From positions 1-64,000 of the forward strand of contig JBAVYM010000040.1 in the NCBI GenBank assembly GCA_049698775.1: a stretch of 64,000 bases of DNA. The letters are read 5' to 3'. Positions 32,109 through 40,156 of this stretch are shown here, in pieces. A program made the position numbers and the translations under genes. Every line of letters starts with the position of its first letter. Position 1 is the first letter of the stretch. Under the pieces are notes generated by a model. The model did not search any database. It saw only the letters and a program-made list of their open reading frames with translations, and was not told where the DNA came from. The stretch comes from REEB76 sp049698775 (GTDB lineage Bacteria; Pseudomonadota; Gammaproteobacteria; Natronospirales; REEB76).

Positions 32109-32981
32109 TCAAGTCGTGTCCGGTTCCGTCCGCGCCTGGGTATGCACTTCGATATTGTCTATGAGACGCGCCTTGCCCAGCCAAGCCGCGGCCAACACCA
32201 CAAAATGCGCCGTGTCCGCGGCCGGCGGCAACAGCGTGTGCGCGGCGCGGATGGAAACATAGTCGGGGCGCATGCCGTCGGAAAGTTTGCGCACCGCTTC
32301 GGATTCGAGCTTCGCAAAATCGCGCCGGCCTTCGCGCAATGTCTGGGCCACATCGAGGAGCATGCGATACAAGAGCGGCGCGAGCTTGCGTTCTTCCGGC
32401 GTCAGATACTGATTGCGCGAACTCAGGGCGAGGCCGTCGCTCTCGCGCACCGTGGGTACACTGACGATCTCCACGGGCATGGACAAATCCGCCACCATCC
32501 GGCGAATCACCGCCAACTGCTGATAGTCCTTCTCGCCGAACAGGGCCAGGTCCGGCTGCACCATGTTGAAAAGTTTTGCCACCACCGTTGCAACGCCGAT
32601 GAAGTGGCCCGCACGGAATTTGCCGTCGAGGATGGCGGACAGCTCTGGAACTTCCACACGCGTAACCTGCTCCTGGCCGCCGGGATACACCTCACTCACC
32701 GGCGGTGCGAACAGCAGATCGGTATTCGCCGTTAAAAGCTGGGCCTTGTCTGCGTCGAGGGTGCGCGGATAGCTCTTGAAGTCCTCATTGGGGCCGAATT
32801 GCAGGGGATTGACGAAGATGCTCACCACCACGCGCTCGGCGTGTTCGCGGGCGTGTTCCACCAATTTCAGATGGCCGGCGTGCAGATTGCCCATGGTGGG
32901 CACCAGGGCGATGCGTTGGCCGGAGAAACGCCAGCGGCTGACGCAGTCGCGCAGTTCAATGACGCTGTGCAGGGTCAACAT
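32109..32981 (-). CDS. panC: Pantothenate synthetase
   Basis: 290 residues. It joins pantoate and beta-alanine with ATP. The PTMGNLHAGHLKL nucleotide-binding motif near residue 29, FVNPLQFGPNEDF, GEKDYQQLAVIRR and SSRNQYL are all in place. Located between panB and panD. Confidence 0.97.
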   Translation of the reverse strand: MLTLHSVIELRDCVSRWRFSGQRIALVPTMGNLHAGHLKLVEHAREHAERVVVSIFVNPLQFGPNEDFKSYPRTLDADKAQLLTANTDLLFAPPVSEVYPGGQEQVTRVEVPELSAILDGKFRAGHFIGVATVVAKLFNMVQPDLALFGEKDYQQLAVIRRMVADLSMPVEIVSVPTVRESDGLALSSRNQYLTPEERKLAPLLYRMLLDVAQTLREGRRDFAKLESEAVRKLSDGMRPDYVSIRAAHTLLPPAADTAHFVVLAAAWLGKARLIDNIEVHTQARTEPDTT

Positions 32982-33000
32982 GAAAGATGATCAATGAAAT

Positions 33001-33828
33001 TCAGTCGAAGCCATGTTCGGGCGCGGGATAACTGCTATCCTTGACGGCTTTCACATAGGCTTCCACGGCCGCACGCGGGCTGGCGGCGCCCTGCATGAAA
33101 TTGCGCACGAATTTCGCGCGGCGGCCGGGAGTGATATCCAGCATGTCGTAGAGCACCAGTATCTGACCGTCCACGCCGGGACCGGCACCGATGCCGATGA
33201 CCGGCACTTTAACCTTGCCGGTGATTTCCGCGGCCAGCGCCTTCGGAACCTTCTCCAGCAGAATGATGTCGGCGCCGGACTGCTCGAGCAGCAGTGCATC
33301 GTCCAGCATCTGGCGTGCGGCAATCTCGCCGCGTCCCTGGGTCGGGAAACCGCCGAGTTTATGCACCTGTTGTGGCCGCAAACCGAGATGCGCGCACACC
33401 GGCACGCCGTTGTCGTTGAGATAACTCACGATCTGCGCCTGATGGCCGCTGCCTTCGAGCTTCACCATCTGCGCGCCGGCCTGCTGCATGAGCCGCGCGG
33501 CGTTGGCAAGTGCGATTTCCGGCGTGGGATAACTCATGAACGGCATGTCCACCATGAAAAACGCGCGCTTCAAACCACGCTGCACCAGACGGCCGTGATA
33601 GACCATGTCGTCCATGGTCACAGGCACGGTGGTGTCGTGCCCCTGGATGACGTTGCCCAGGGAATCCCCCACCAGCACCAGGTCCACGCCGGCGTTATCC
33701 AGCAGCACGGCAAAACTCGCGTCGTAGGCGGTGAGACAGGCGATCTTTTCACCTGCAGCCTTCATTTTTGCCAGCGACCTGATAGTGAGTTTTTCCGCCT
33801 GGCTGCGGTTTTCAGGTTGGGTGTACAT
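33001..33828 (-). CDS. panB: 3-methyl-2-oxobutanoate hydroxymethyltransferase
   Basis: 275 residues. It makes ketopantoate from 2-oxoisovalerate and methylene-tetrahydrofolate. ACLTAYDASFA, VGDSLGNVIQGHDTT (Mg-binding Asp and substrate pocket), VKLEGSG and PVIGIGAGPGVDGQILV are visible. It leads the pan genes, 19 bases before panC. Confidence 0.97.
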   Translation of the reverse strand: MYTQPENRSQAEKLTIRSLAKMKAAGEKIACLTAYDASFAVLLDNAGVDLVLVGDSLGNVIQGHDTTVPVTMDDMVYHGRLVQRGLKRAFFMVDMPFMSYPTPEIALANAARLMQQAGAQMVKLEGSGHQAQIVSYLNDNGVPVCAHLGLRPQQVHKLGGFPTQGRGEIAARQMLDDALLLEQSGADIILLEKVPKALAAEITGKVKVPVIGIGAGPGVDGQILVLYDMLDITPGRRAKFVRNFMQGAASPRAAVEAYVKAVKDSSYPAPEHGFD

Positions 33829-33879
33829 GCGGATTCCTTGATTTGCCGGGCATCAGAATGGCGGTTGGCGGCTTAAACT

Positions 33880-34530
33880 TCAAGCCTGACGCGCGGCGGG
33901 GTTGAAATAGTGGCGGCCGCTCTTGACGCGGTTTATTTCCCGCACCAGCGATCCGTAATCCTCTTCACTATCCACCAGGTTGATGTCGCTGGCGTTCACG
34001 ATCAGGAGCGGTGAGCGGTTGTAATAATGGAAGAAATGCGCATAGGCGCCCGCCACACGCTCCAGGTAGTCCCGCTGGATGAACTGCTCGAAGCTGACGC
34101 CGCGGCGCATGACGCGGCGCATGAGTACCTCAACCGGCGCCTGCAGGTACACCACCAAATCCGGCACCGGCGCATCCAGCGCCAGATGCTGATACACCTG
34201 TTCATAGAGCGCCAATTCGTCGTCGTCCAGATTGAGTTGCGCGAACAGGCGGTCCTTTTCCAGCATGAAATCCGCGACCCGCGAGGGTGTGAAGATATCG
34301 CCCTGGCGCAAGCGCTGCAATTGACGCACACGCTGAAACAAAAATGAGAGCTGGGCAGGTAGCGCGGCATTTCTGGGATCGCGATAGAAACGTTCCAGAA
34401 AGGGATTCTCCTCGGCGCGCTCGAGCAGCAATTCGGCGCCGAAGGTTTCCGCCAACAACTGGGCGAGGCTGGTCTTGCCGACGCCGATGGGGCCTTCAAC
34501 CACCAGATAGCGGGGCCGGGTTTCACTCAT
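33880..34530 (-). CDS. Deoxynucleoside kinase family protein
   Basis: 216 residues from the ATG at 34530 (MSETRPRYLVVEGPIGVGKT), which overlaps the folK stop by eight bases; a start further upstream would lie inside folK. The P-loop GPIGVGKTSLAQ, an Arg-rich MRRVMRRGVSFEQF segment and the LID-like region match the dNK family (deoxyguanosine/deoxyadenosine kinase-like). This gene commonly lies between folK and panB in gammaproteobacteria. The nucleoside preference cannot be read from the sequence. Confidence 0.88.
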   Translation of the reverse strand: MSETRPRYLVVEGPIGVGKTSLAQLLAETFGAELLLERAEENPFLERFYRDPRNAALPAQLSFLFQRVRQLQRLRQGDIFTPSRVADFMLEKDRLFAQLNLDDDELALYEQVYQHLALDAPVPDLVVYLQAPVEVLMRRVMRRGVSFEQFIQRDYLERVAGAYAHFFHYYNRSPLLIVNASDINLVDSEEDYGSLVREINRVKSGRHYFNPAARQA

Positions 34531-35059
34531 CCGCGCTGTCCTCGTATTTTTCGATGCTGGGTGAATGGCAGCGGTCGCGCAGCCCCTGCACTGGCCCATG
34601 TCCCGGAATAACCAGCGCCGGCGCCACTTCCGCAAGAGGATACAGGGCGAAGCTGCGTTGATGCACGCCCGGATGCGGCAGCGTCAACTGTGGTGTGTGC
34701 ATGCTGAGTTCGCCATATATGAGCATGTCCAGGTCCAGAGTGCGCGGTCCCCAATGTGTTTCACTCTCGCGCCGGCGGCCATGTCGTTCTTCCAGGTCGC
34801 GCAAACCACGCAGCAGGGTCAGCGGTTCAAGTTGCGTCTCGATCACCGCCACTGCGTTACAGAAATCCGGCTGATCCTGGGGACCGAGCGGCTTGCTCTT
34901 ATATAAGTGTGAACGCGCCAGCACGCGCGTCTGCGGCAGTCTATCCAACTCCATGAACGCGCGCCGCAACTGCGCGGCGGGTTCGTCCAGATTGCTGCCA
35001 AGACCAATGTAAGCGCGAACGCCAACGCTCACGGCGTCAGGCGGGTTGGGAAGTCTCAT
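34523..35059 (-). CDS. folK: 2-amino-4-hydroxy-6-hydroxymethyldihydropteridine pyrophosphokinase
   Basis: 178 residues from the ATG at 35059, overlapping the pcnB stop. It pyrophosphorylates the pterin in folate synthesis. YIGLGSNL, the Phe/Asn of PDFCNAV and the signature THWGPRTLDLDMLIYG with the metal-binding DLD are all present. Tightly packed between pcnB and the nucleoside kinase. Confidence 0.95.
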   Translation of the reverse strand: MRLPNPPDAVSVGVRAYIGLGSNLDEPAAQLRRAFMELDRLPQTRVLARSHLYKSKPLGPQDQPDFCNAVAVIETQLEPLTLLRGLRDLEERHGRRRESETHWGPRTLDLDMLIYGELSMHTPQLTLPHPGVHQRSFALYPLAEVAPALVIPGHGPVQGLRDRCHSPSIEKYEDSADE

Positions 35060-36368
35060 GGGATCGCCGCCGGCGACGCGAGCGCCGCCTGGCACCGGCC
35101 GGTGCCGTGCTCAGCAGGCTGCGCTGTCCATCTGCATCGAAGTTCTGGATTTCGGTCCACCATTGAGCCAGCTCCGACTCCACTTCGCCGGCTTCCGCGC
35201 GCAACACCAGAAAATCATAAGCGGCGCGAAACCGCGGATGTGCCAGCAGGCGCAAAGGCCGCTTGCCTTCCCGTTGGGTGAAGCGCGCCTGCATCTGGTA
35301 CATTTCTAGCATGGGTGTGGCGAAACGGCGCGGCAAAGACACGCGCGCGATTTGTTCCGAAATGATGTCGTCCGCGGCGCGGCGCAGAGCCTCGCCCGAA
35401 TGTGCCCCCTGGGTTTCCAGTAACGCCGCCCGCTGGCGCACGGGTTCCCACAAAAGCGCCGCAAATAGAAACGCGGGTGTGACCGGTTTGTCTTCGTTCA
35501 CGCGCACGTCAGTGCTGGTCAGCGCCTTGCTGATGAAGGTGTGCGGAAAACCCTGCTCCTCGGTATCAAGTACCGCGTCGGTGCGCGGGAATAGGTGGGC
35601 TAACAGGCCGTAGTGGCGCAAGCATTCGAACGCTTGCAGGCCGAATCCATACAGGAATAACTTCAGGATTTCCTCGAACAAGCGGGCCGGCGGGATGTCG
35701 GCCAGCAGCGGCGAGAGCGTGGTGATGGGCGCGGCGGTATCGGGATGCAGGCGGAACCCAAGTTTGGCCGCAAAACGCGCTGCGCGCAGCATGCGCACCG
35801 GATCCTCGCGGTAGCGGGTAGCCGGGTCGCCGATGAGTCTCAGGGTGCCGGCGCGCAAATCCGCAAGCCCGCCGACGTAATCCTTGAGCGAGAAATCGCG
35901 GATGTCGTAGTACAACGCGTTGACGGTGAAATCGCGCCGGAATGCATCTTCTTCCAGCGTGCCGTAGGTATTGTCGCGCAGAATGCGGCCGTTGTCGTGA
36001 CGGGAATCGGTAGTGTCGCCCTGCTCATCAGGAGTTGCAGGCCGATTGGCCCGGAAGGTGGCGACTTCAATGATCTCACGGCCAAATTGCACGTGGGCGA
36101 GCCGGAAGCGCCGGCCGATGATGCGGCAATTGCGAAACAGCGTGTGCACCTGCTCCGGATTCGCGTCGGTGGCCACGTCGAAATCCTTGGGCTCGCGGCC
36201 CAGCAACAGGTCGCGTACGCCGCCGCCGACGAGATAGGACTCATAGCCGGCACTTTTGAGCCGGTACAGCACCTTGAGGGCGTTTTCGGAAATCTGGGTC
36301 CGCGAGATATTGTGATCGGCGCGGGCAATGATGGCGGGTGAAATGGCGGAGGATTCCTGTGTGCGCAT
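35037..36368 (-). CDS. pcnB: Poly(A) polymerase I
   Basis: 443 residues from the ATG at 36368; in-frame starts upstream run into the tRNA-Glu gene. It adds 3' poly(A) tails that mark RNA for decay. The nucleotidyltransferase core has LVGGGVRDLLLG and DFDVATD, followed by RRDFTVNALYY and the RNA-binding region. The C-terminus is a run of Arg and Ser, as in other PcnB proteins. It is first in the pcnB-folK-kinase-pan run. Confidence 0.95.
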   Translation of the reverse strand: MRTQESSAISPAIIARADHNISRTQISENALKVLYRLKSAGYESYLVGGGVRDLLLGREPKDFDVATDANPEQVHTLFRNCRIIGRRFRLAHVQFGREIIEVATFRANRPATPDEQGDTTDSRHDNGRILRDNTYGTLEEDAFRRDFTVNALYYDIRDFSLKDYVGGLADLRAGTLRLIGDPATRYREDPVRMLRAARFAAKLGFRLHPDTAAPITTLSPLLADIPPARLFEEILKLFLYGFGLQAFECLRHYGLLAHLFPRTDAVLDTEEQGFPHTFISKALTSTDVRVNEDKPVTPAFLFAALLWEPVRQRAALLETQGAHSGEALRRAADDIISEQIARVSLPRRFATPMLEMYQMQARFTQREGKRPLRLLAHPRFRAAYDFLVLRAEAGEVESELAQWWTEIQNFDADGQRSLLSTAPAGARRRSRRRRRSHETSQPA

Positions 36369-36404
36369 GACGTCCGGAAGCTTGCCTTTACTTTGCTGTC
36401 GAAC

Positions 36405-36432
36405 TTGAGCAAATCCGGTGCTCCCGTATAAT
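36405..36432 (+). promoter_or_regulatory. Promoter of tRNA-Glu
   Basis: TTGAGC (36405-36410) and a perfect TATAAT (36427-36432) are separated by 16 bases and lie 20 bases upstream of the tRNA. The strength of the -10 fits a stable-RNA promoter. It is divergent from pcnB. Confidence 0.65.
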
Positions 36433-36452
36433 ACCACTCCCATTGCGTCCCC

Positions 36453-36528
36453 GCTCCCTTCGTCTAGAGGCCTAGGACGGAGCCCTCTCAAGGCTTAAAC
36501 GCGGGTTCGAATCCCGCAGGGAGCGCCA
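36453..36528 (+). tRNA. tRNA-Glu (CTC)
   Basis: 76 bases with encoded CCA (36526-36528). The acceptor arms GCTCCCT (36453-36459) and AGGGAGC (36518-36524) pair. The anticodon stem GAGCC/GGCTT encloses CTCTCAA, giving anticodon CTC. The T-arm GCGGGTTCGAATCCCGC is intact. Confidence 0.95.
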
Positions 36529-36668
36529 CTCATGTTGAAAAATGATTGGCGCAGAACCATCCCTGGTGCGCAGTCCGGCCCGGACATCATGTCCGGGCGC
36601 TCGACCGAATCGGCATGCCACCGGCATACAGATAAATGCACCGGCCTCGCCCCGCTGGGAGCGCCACT
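36513..36668 (+). repeat. Direct repeat of the tRNA-Glu 3' end
   Basis: CCCGCAGGGAGCGCCACT (36513-36530, the tRNA 3' end and flank) recurs as CCCGCTGGGAGCGCCACT at 36651-36668, 17 of 18 bases identical. The interval also contains a perfect palindrome, GCCCGGACAT-C-ATGTCCGGGC. It could be an old attachment-site scar or the relic of a second tRNA; no integrase is present. Confidence 0.5.
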
Positions 36669-36686
36669 TTTGGGTTTTGTTTCTCG

Positions 36687-37310
36687 ATGAGCGCATCGCA
36701 TTCCTCGCCATCCGCTTCAGATGGTGCAACGTTGACCGCGCCGCGGCTGTTCCGGCGGCTGGCGTCGGGTTTCTACGACGCACTCATCCTGCTTGCCATC
36801 TGGATTCTGGCCACCTTCCTCATCATGCCGTTTACGCACGGTCGGGCTCTCGAATCCTTCTATGCCGATAGCGCGGGTGTGAAATTCATTTATCAACTGG
36901 CGCTCCTGGCCCTGGGCTATGCGTTCTTCGGCGGGTTCTGGACCCACGGCGGGCAGACTGTCGGCATGCGCACCTGGAACCTGCGCGCGGTGTGCAGGGA
37001 AGGTGCGTCGCTCGGCTGGTACCGCGCATTGATTCGTTACATTACCCTGCTGATCCCCTGGCTGCTGATCGTGCTGGGCTGCGAATTTCTTATCAAAGCC
37101 GACGGCCAGTTGGACGCGGGCGTGCTGCGCATCGCCGCCGCGGTCATTTTTCTGCTGGCGCTTGCGGGCTTCGTGTGGCCGGCCTTTGATCCGCACCGGC
37201 TGGGCTGGCACGACCACCTCTCGGGCACGCGCCTGGTGTCGCTGCCGAAAACCCGCAAGATGAAAGCGGCTGATTCTGCGGCCAACGGGCAGCGGAAAAA
37301 TGGAGAATAG
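36687..37310 (+). CDS. RDD family membrane protein
   Basis: 207 residues from the ATG at 36687; a start further upstream would overlap the repeat region. After a Ser-rich N-terminus, RRLASGFYDALILLAIW begins the RDD domain with the characteristic Arg and Asp. GGQTVGMRTWNLRAV and the later HRLGWHDHLSGTRLV are family signatures. About four transmembrane segments. RDD proteins have been linked to ion transport, but the role here is unknown. Followed by a diverged copy of the lptG 3' end. Confidence 0.85.
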   Translation: MSASHSSPSASDGATLTAPRLFRRLASGFYDALILLAIWILATFLIMPFTHGRALESFYADSAGVKFIYQLALLALGYAFFGGFWTHGGQTVGMRTWNLRAVCREGASLGWYRALIRYITLLIPWLLIVLGCEFLIKADGQLDAGVLRIAAAVIFLLALAGFVWPAFDPHRLGWHDHLSGTRLVSLPKTRKMKAADSAANGQRKNGE

Positions 37311-37386
37311 CCCACCCCGCGCGTATGATTTGGCAATCCGAAAGCCCGCTCTGAACCGCAAGAAACAGGCCCGCCAAAATAACCGC

Positions 37387-37529
37387 GAATTGCGCCGGTA
37401 ACGAAGATTGCGGTCTCCGCCATTCATTCTGATTGGCTTATCGAATGCGGCTCACGGCGATGCCGCTGATGACGGCCAGCAGCACGGTCGGCAGCCACGC
37501 CGTCAATACCTGATTCAGGCCGAACACCG
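37387..37529 (-). pseudogene. Orphan diverged copy of the lptG 3' end
   Basis: This stretch matches 39036-39176, the 3' end of lptG plus about 50 bases past its stop, at roughly 85 percent by eye. The frame is intact: it encodes VFGLNQVLTAWLPTVLLAV and ends in the same TAA (37438-37440). Most changes are silent or conservative (NP to NQ, TML to TVL, VGR to VSR), as if both copies had been under coding selection. Upstream of about 37530 the similarity to lptG stops. It forms the left flank of the two-gene cassette. Confidence 0.75.
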
Positions 37530-37631
37530 GCAATTGGCGGCATATAATAGTAGCTGCCGGTAATACGGCATTGCATTGCATTTTGCGCGGAGTATGCTAC
37601 CGCCCGAATTTGAAAGATGACGTGGGTGTCC

Positions 37632-38369
37632 ATGCCGAAAGAAGCATCAAAAGAAGAACCTGGTTTGGCGGCATCACTGGCGCTGGGGGAGGCGGCCAAG
37701 AATCCCGACTTGGCCCGGCATGCGGCCGGCTACCTGGATGAGCAGCTCAATCTCCAGCGCGAGCACGCACAACGTGAAGCGGCGCTGCACGATATGCAGG
37801 CCGAGAATCTGAAGCTCCGCAACCAGGCACTGCGTTCGCAACACATCCAGTTCCGCGCGCAGCACCAACACGAATGGCTGCGCATGACGTATCAGGGCGT
37901 GCTCAGCATTGTCGCGTTGACAGTATTGGGATTGATTGTGTACGCAGTCTATTCAGCCGCCACCGATCATTCTGTGGTGGTGAATCAGTTTCAAGTACCG
38001 CCCTCGTTCGTGACCGCGGGTAACAACGGCACCGTGGTGGCAAGCCAGTTTCTTGACCAGTTGCAGAATCTGAAGGCGAGTGCGCTGGCCTCGCCGGAAA
38101 GCCGTGCCATGCAAGGCGCGTGGACCAATGACATCAAATTGCAGATCCCCGACGTGCACGTCTCGCTGGGTGATGTGCGACGCACGCTGCACGGTTGGCT
38201 TGGGCACGAGGTTGAGATTAACGGTGAGATCGTGCTGCAGGGCAAGCAAATTGCCCTCACGGTGCGCGGCACCGGATTTCCGGCCCAAACCTTCACGGGC
38301 ACTCCGGAGGATTTACAGAATCTGCTGGAAAATGCCGCGGAATACGTCTATGTGCATGCGGAACCCTGA
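37632..38369 (+). CDS. Single-pass membrane protein with coiled coil and periplasmic domain
   Basis: 245 residues from the ATG at 37632; an ATG at 37617 is also possible. The N-terminal part is helical and charged (coiled-coil-like, residues about 30-85, with QREHAQREAAL). A transmembrane helix follows near 92-114 (VLSIVALTVLGLIVYAVYSA), then a globular domain with FQVPPSFVTAGNNG and DVRRTLHGWLGHEVEINGEI. I have seen similar extracytoplasmic domains ahead of TPR regions in larger proteins; no TPR is present here. It lies 33 bases before the next gene, and the two form a cassette between two lptG 3' ends. Confidence 0.6.
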   Translation: MPKEASKEEPGLAASLALGEAAKNPDLARHAAGYLDEQLNLQREHAQREAALHDMQAENLKLRNQALRSQHIQFRAQHQHEWLRMTYQGVLSIVALTVLGLIVYAVYSAATDHSVVVNQFQVPPSFVTAGNNGTVVASQFLDQLQNLKASALASPESRAMQGAWTNDIKLQIPDVHVSLGDVRRTLHGWLGHEVEINGEIVLQGKQIALTVRGTGFPAQTFTGTPEDLQNLLENAAEYVYVHAEP

Positions 38370-38402
38370 TGTCTTTTTGAACCACAAACCCGGAGGAACA
38401 TC

Positions 38403-38810
38403 ATGAATAAACCCACTTCACCCCTGGCGCTTGCCCTGGCCCTGGCATTGGCCGCACCGTTGGGTTTTGCCGCCGGCAGCGCCGATCAGGAACTCACCAC
38501 CGCCACTATCCACGCACAGATGGCGGGGGACGCTGCCAACCTGGCCACAGCGACAATGCATTTTCATCATGTGATCAATTGCCTGGTGGGTTCCAGGGAC
38601 AAGCGTTACGACGCCAAGGTCGGCGATCCCTGCACCGGCATGGGCAACGGCGTATTAAATGATCTCGGTCACGCGCCGGCGGAACATATCAAGCTGGAGC
38701 ACGCAGTGGCCATGCTGGAACAGGCCCTGCACGCGGACACAGTCGAAGCGGCACGGCAGGACGCTGTGCGCATCGCTGTGGCGCTGAAACAAGCGGCCTC
38801 CACGCAATAG
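38403..38810 (+). CDS. Small periplasmic protein, unknown function
   Basis: 135 residues. The ribosome-binding site GGAGG is well placed. A signal peptide (LALALALALAAPLGFAAG) is followed by a helical domain with HFHHVINCLVG, DPCTGMGNG and two Cys (about 60 and 77) that could form a disulfide. The His-rich segment could bind metal or haem, but that is speculation. Second gene of the cassette with the membrane protein at 37632. Confidence 0.65.
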   Translation: MNKPTSPLALALALALAAPLGFAAGSADQELTTATIHAQMAGDAANLATATMHFHHVINCLVGSRDKRYDAKVGDPCTGMGNGVLNDLGHAPAEHIKLEHAVAMLEQALHADTVEAARQDAVRIAVALKQAASTQ

Positions 38811-38820
38811 CGGGCACCGC

Positions 38821-39019
38821 TAAAAATCAATCTTTTGCTTTCCGGTTAGGCGAAAATGACCTCGACCACTACGCTTCGCTGTCCTGCTCGCTCGTGGTCC
38901 AGGGCGGACATCCCGGTCCGCCCGCTCGCCGTATCCGGCGAGCCCTCATGTACTGGCCATGTACACTCCGGTTTCTCGGTCATTTTTGCCTAGCCGGAAA
39001 CCAAAATCTCTGATTTTTA
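38821..39019. mobile_element. 199-bp element with ~40-bp terminal inverted repeats (MITE-like)
   Basis: TAAAAATCA, then TTTCCGGTTAGGCGAAAATG, run into the element from 38821. The right end at 38978-39019 is their near-perfect complement (GGTCATTTTTGCCTAGCCGG, ending TGATTTTTA). The inside holds further hairpins (GGGCGGACATCCCGGTCCGCCC and a GCTCGCCG/CGGCGAGC pair). No ORF is present. GCACC occurs a few bases outside each end (38814-38818 and 39023-39027), a possible but unproven target duplication. It lies 16 bases from the repeated lptG 3' end. Confidence 0.6.
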
Positions 39020-39085
39020 GAAGCACCCAAGCCGTGGATTGCGCTGGTGACGAAGATTGCGGTCTTCGCCGTTCGTCCTGACGTC

Positions 39086-40156
39086 TTATCGAATCCGGCC
39101 CACGGCAATGCCGCTGATGACGGCCAGCAGCATGGTCGGCAGCCACGCCGTGAGTAGTGGGTTCAGACCAAAGACCGCGCCGCTTTGCACGAAAATGCTG
39201 TTGAACACGAAGAAACCGATGCCGATGAGCATGCCGGTGACGAGCCGCTGGCCGGTGGTCGCGGAGCGCAATGGACCGAACACAAACGGCAGCGCCAGCA
39301 ACACCATCACCAGCAACGAAATGGGGTTGGCAATACGGCCCCAAAAAGCGGCGATATAGCGGTTGGCGTCAATGCCGTTGCTGCGCAGATACCTTATATA
39401 TTGATACAGACCGTGGGCTGAAAGACTGTCGCTGTCCACTACGAACAGACTCAGCAATCCCGGACTCAGGAAGGTTTGCCATTCGAGACTCGGCAAGTTG
39501 CGGGTGTCGGCGCCGTCTGGCGTCAGCGTGGTTGCATGCAAATCTTTCAGCAGCCAGGTACCCTGCTTGAACACCGCTGAGTCCGCCTGGGTCGCGCTCA
39601 GGAGATGATGGCCGTCATCCAGGCGATAGATATAAATTCCCTTGGCGCCGTTGCGGGTATTCATCTCGCCGACATTCAGGAAGGTACCGCCATCCTTGGC
39701 CCAGATGCCGCCGTTTCCCAGCACATTGGTCTGGTTATACAGCAACAACGAACGCCGGCTTTCGGCATACCGTTGCGCCGGCGGTGCAATAAATTCTCCG
39801 AGCACTACGCACAGCACCAACAGCACCACGCCACCGGCCATCGCGGATACGCCCAACCGTGTCACCGACAAACCAGCGGTGCGCATCACCATGAGTTCGT
39901 TGTGAGACGCGAGATCACCTAAGCCCAGCAGGGTACCCAGCAGGACCGCCACCACGAACATGCTGTAAGCCTGCGAAGGCACATACAGTAACGTGTACAA
40001 GGCCGCCTCCCCGAGACCGTAATGGCTCTGACCCACACTGCTGAATTCGCCCACGAAGGTGATGAGGCTGGCGAGTGCGGTGAGCACCAGCAAAACCAGC
40101 AAAGTATTGATGATTACCTGGATGGCGAGATACCGGTCAATGACCCGCATGCGCAC
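39086..40156 (-). CDS. lptG: LPS export permease LptG
   Basis: 356 residues; the ATG at 40156 or 40150 (MRVIDRYLA). Six transmembrane helices in two groups of three flank a periplasmic beta-jellyroll domain (about 135-270). LptG pairs with LptF and LptB2 to extract LPS from the inner membrane. It overlaps the end of lptF. Its final ~30 codons exist in a second, diverged copy at 37438-37527. Confidence 0.95.
   Translation of the reverse strand: MRMRVIDRYLAIQVIINTLLVLLVLTALASLITFVGEFSSVGQSHYGLGEAALYTLLYVPSQAYSMFVVAVLLGTLLGLGDLASHNELMVMRTAGLSVTRLGVSAMAGGVVLLVLCVVLGEFIAPPAQRYAESRRSLLLYNQTNVLGNGGIWAKDGGTFLNVGEMNTRNGAKGIYIYRLDDGHHLLSATQADSAVFKQGTWLLKDLHATTLTPDGADTRNLPSLEWQTFLSPGLLSLFVVDSDSLSAHGLYQYIRYLRSNGIDANRYIAAFWGRIANPISLLVMVLLALPFVFGPLRSATTGQRLVTGMLIGIGFFVFNSIFVQSGAVFGLNPLLTAWLPTMLLAVISGIAVGRIR

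Noticed and set aside
37387..39176. Integrative element with its own integrase
   Set aside because: No recombinase gene is encoded between or near the two lptG ends, so only the scar-like structure is reported.
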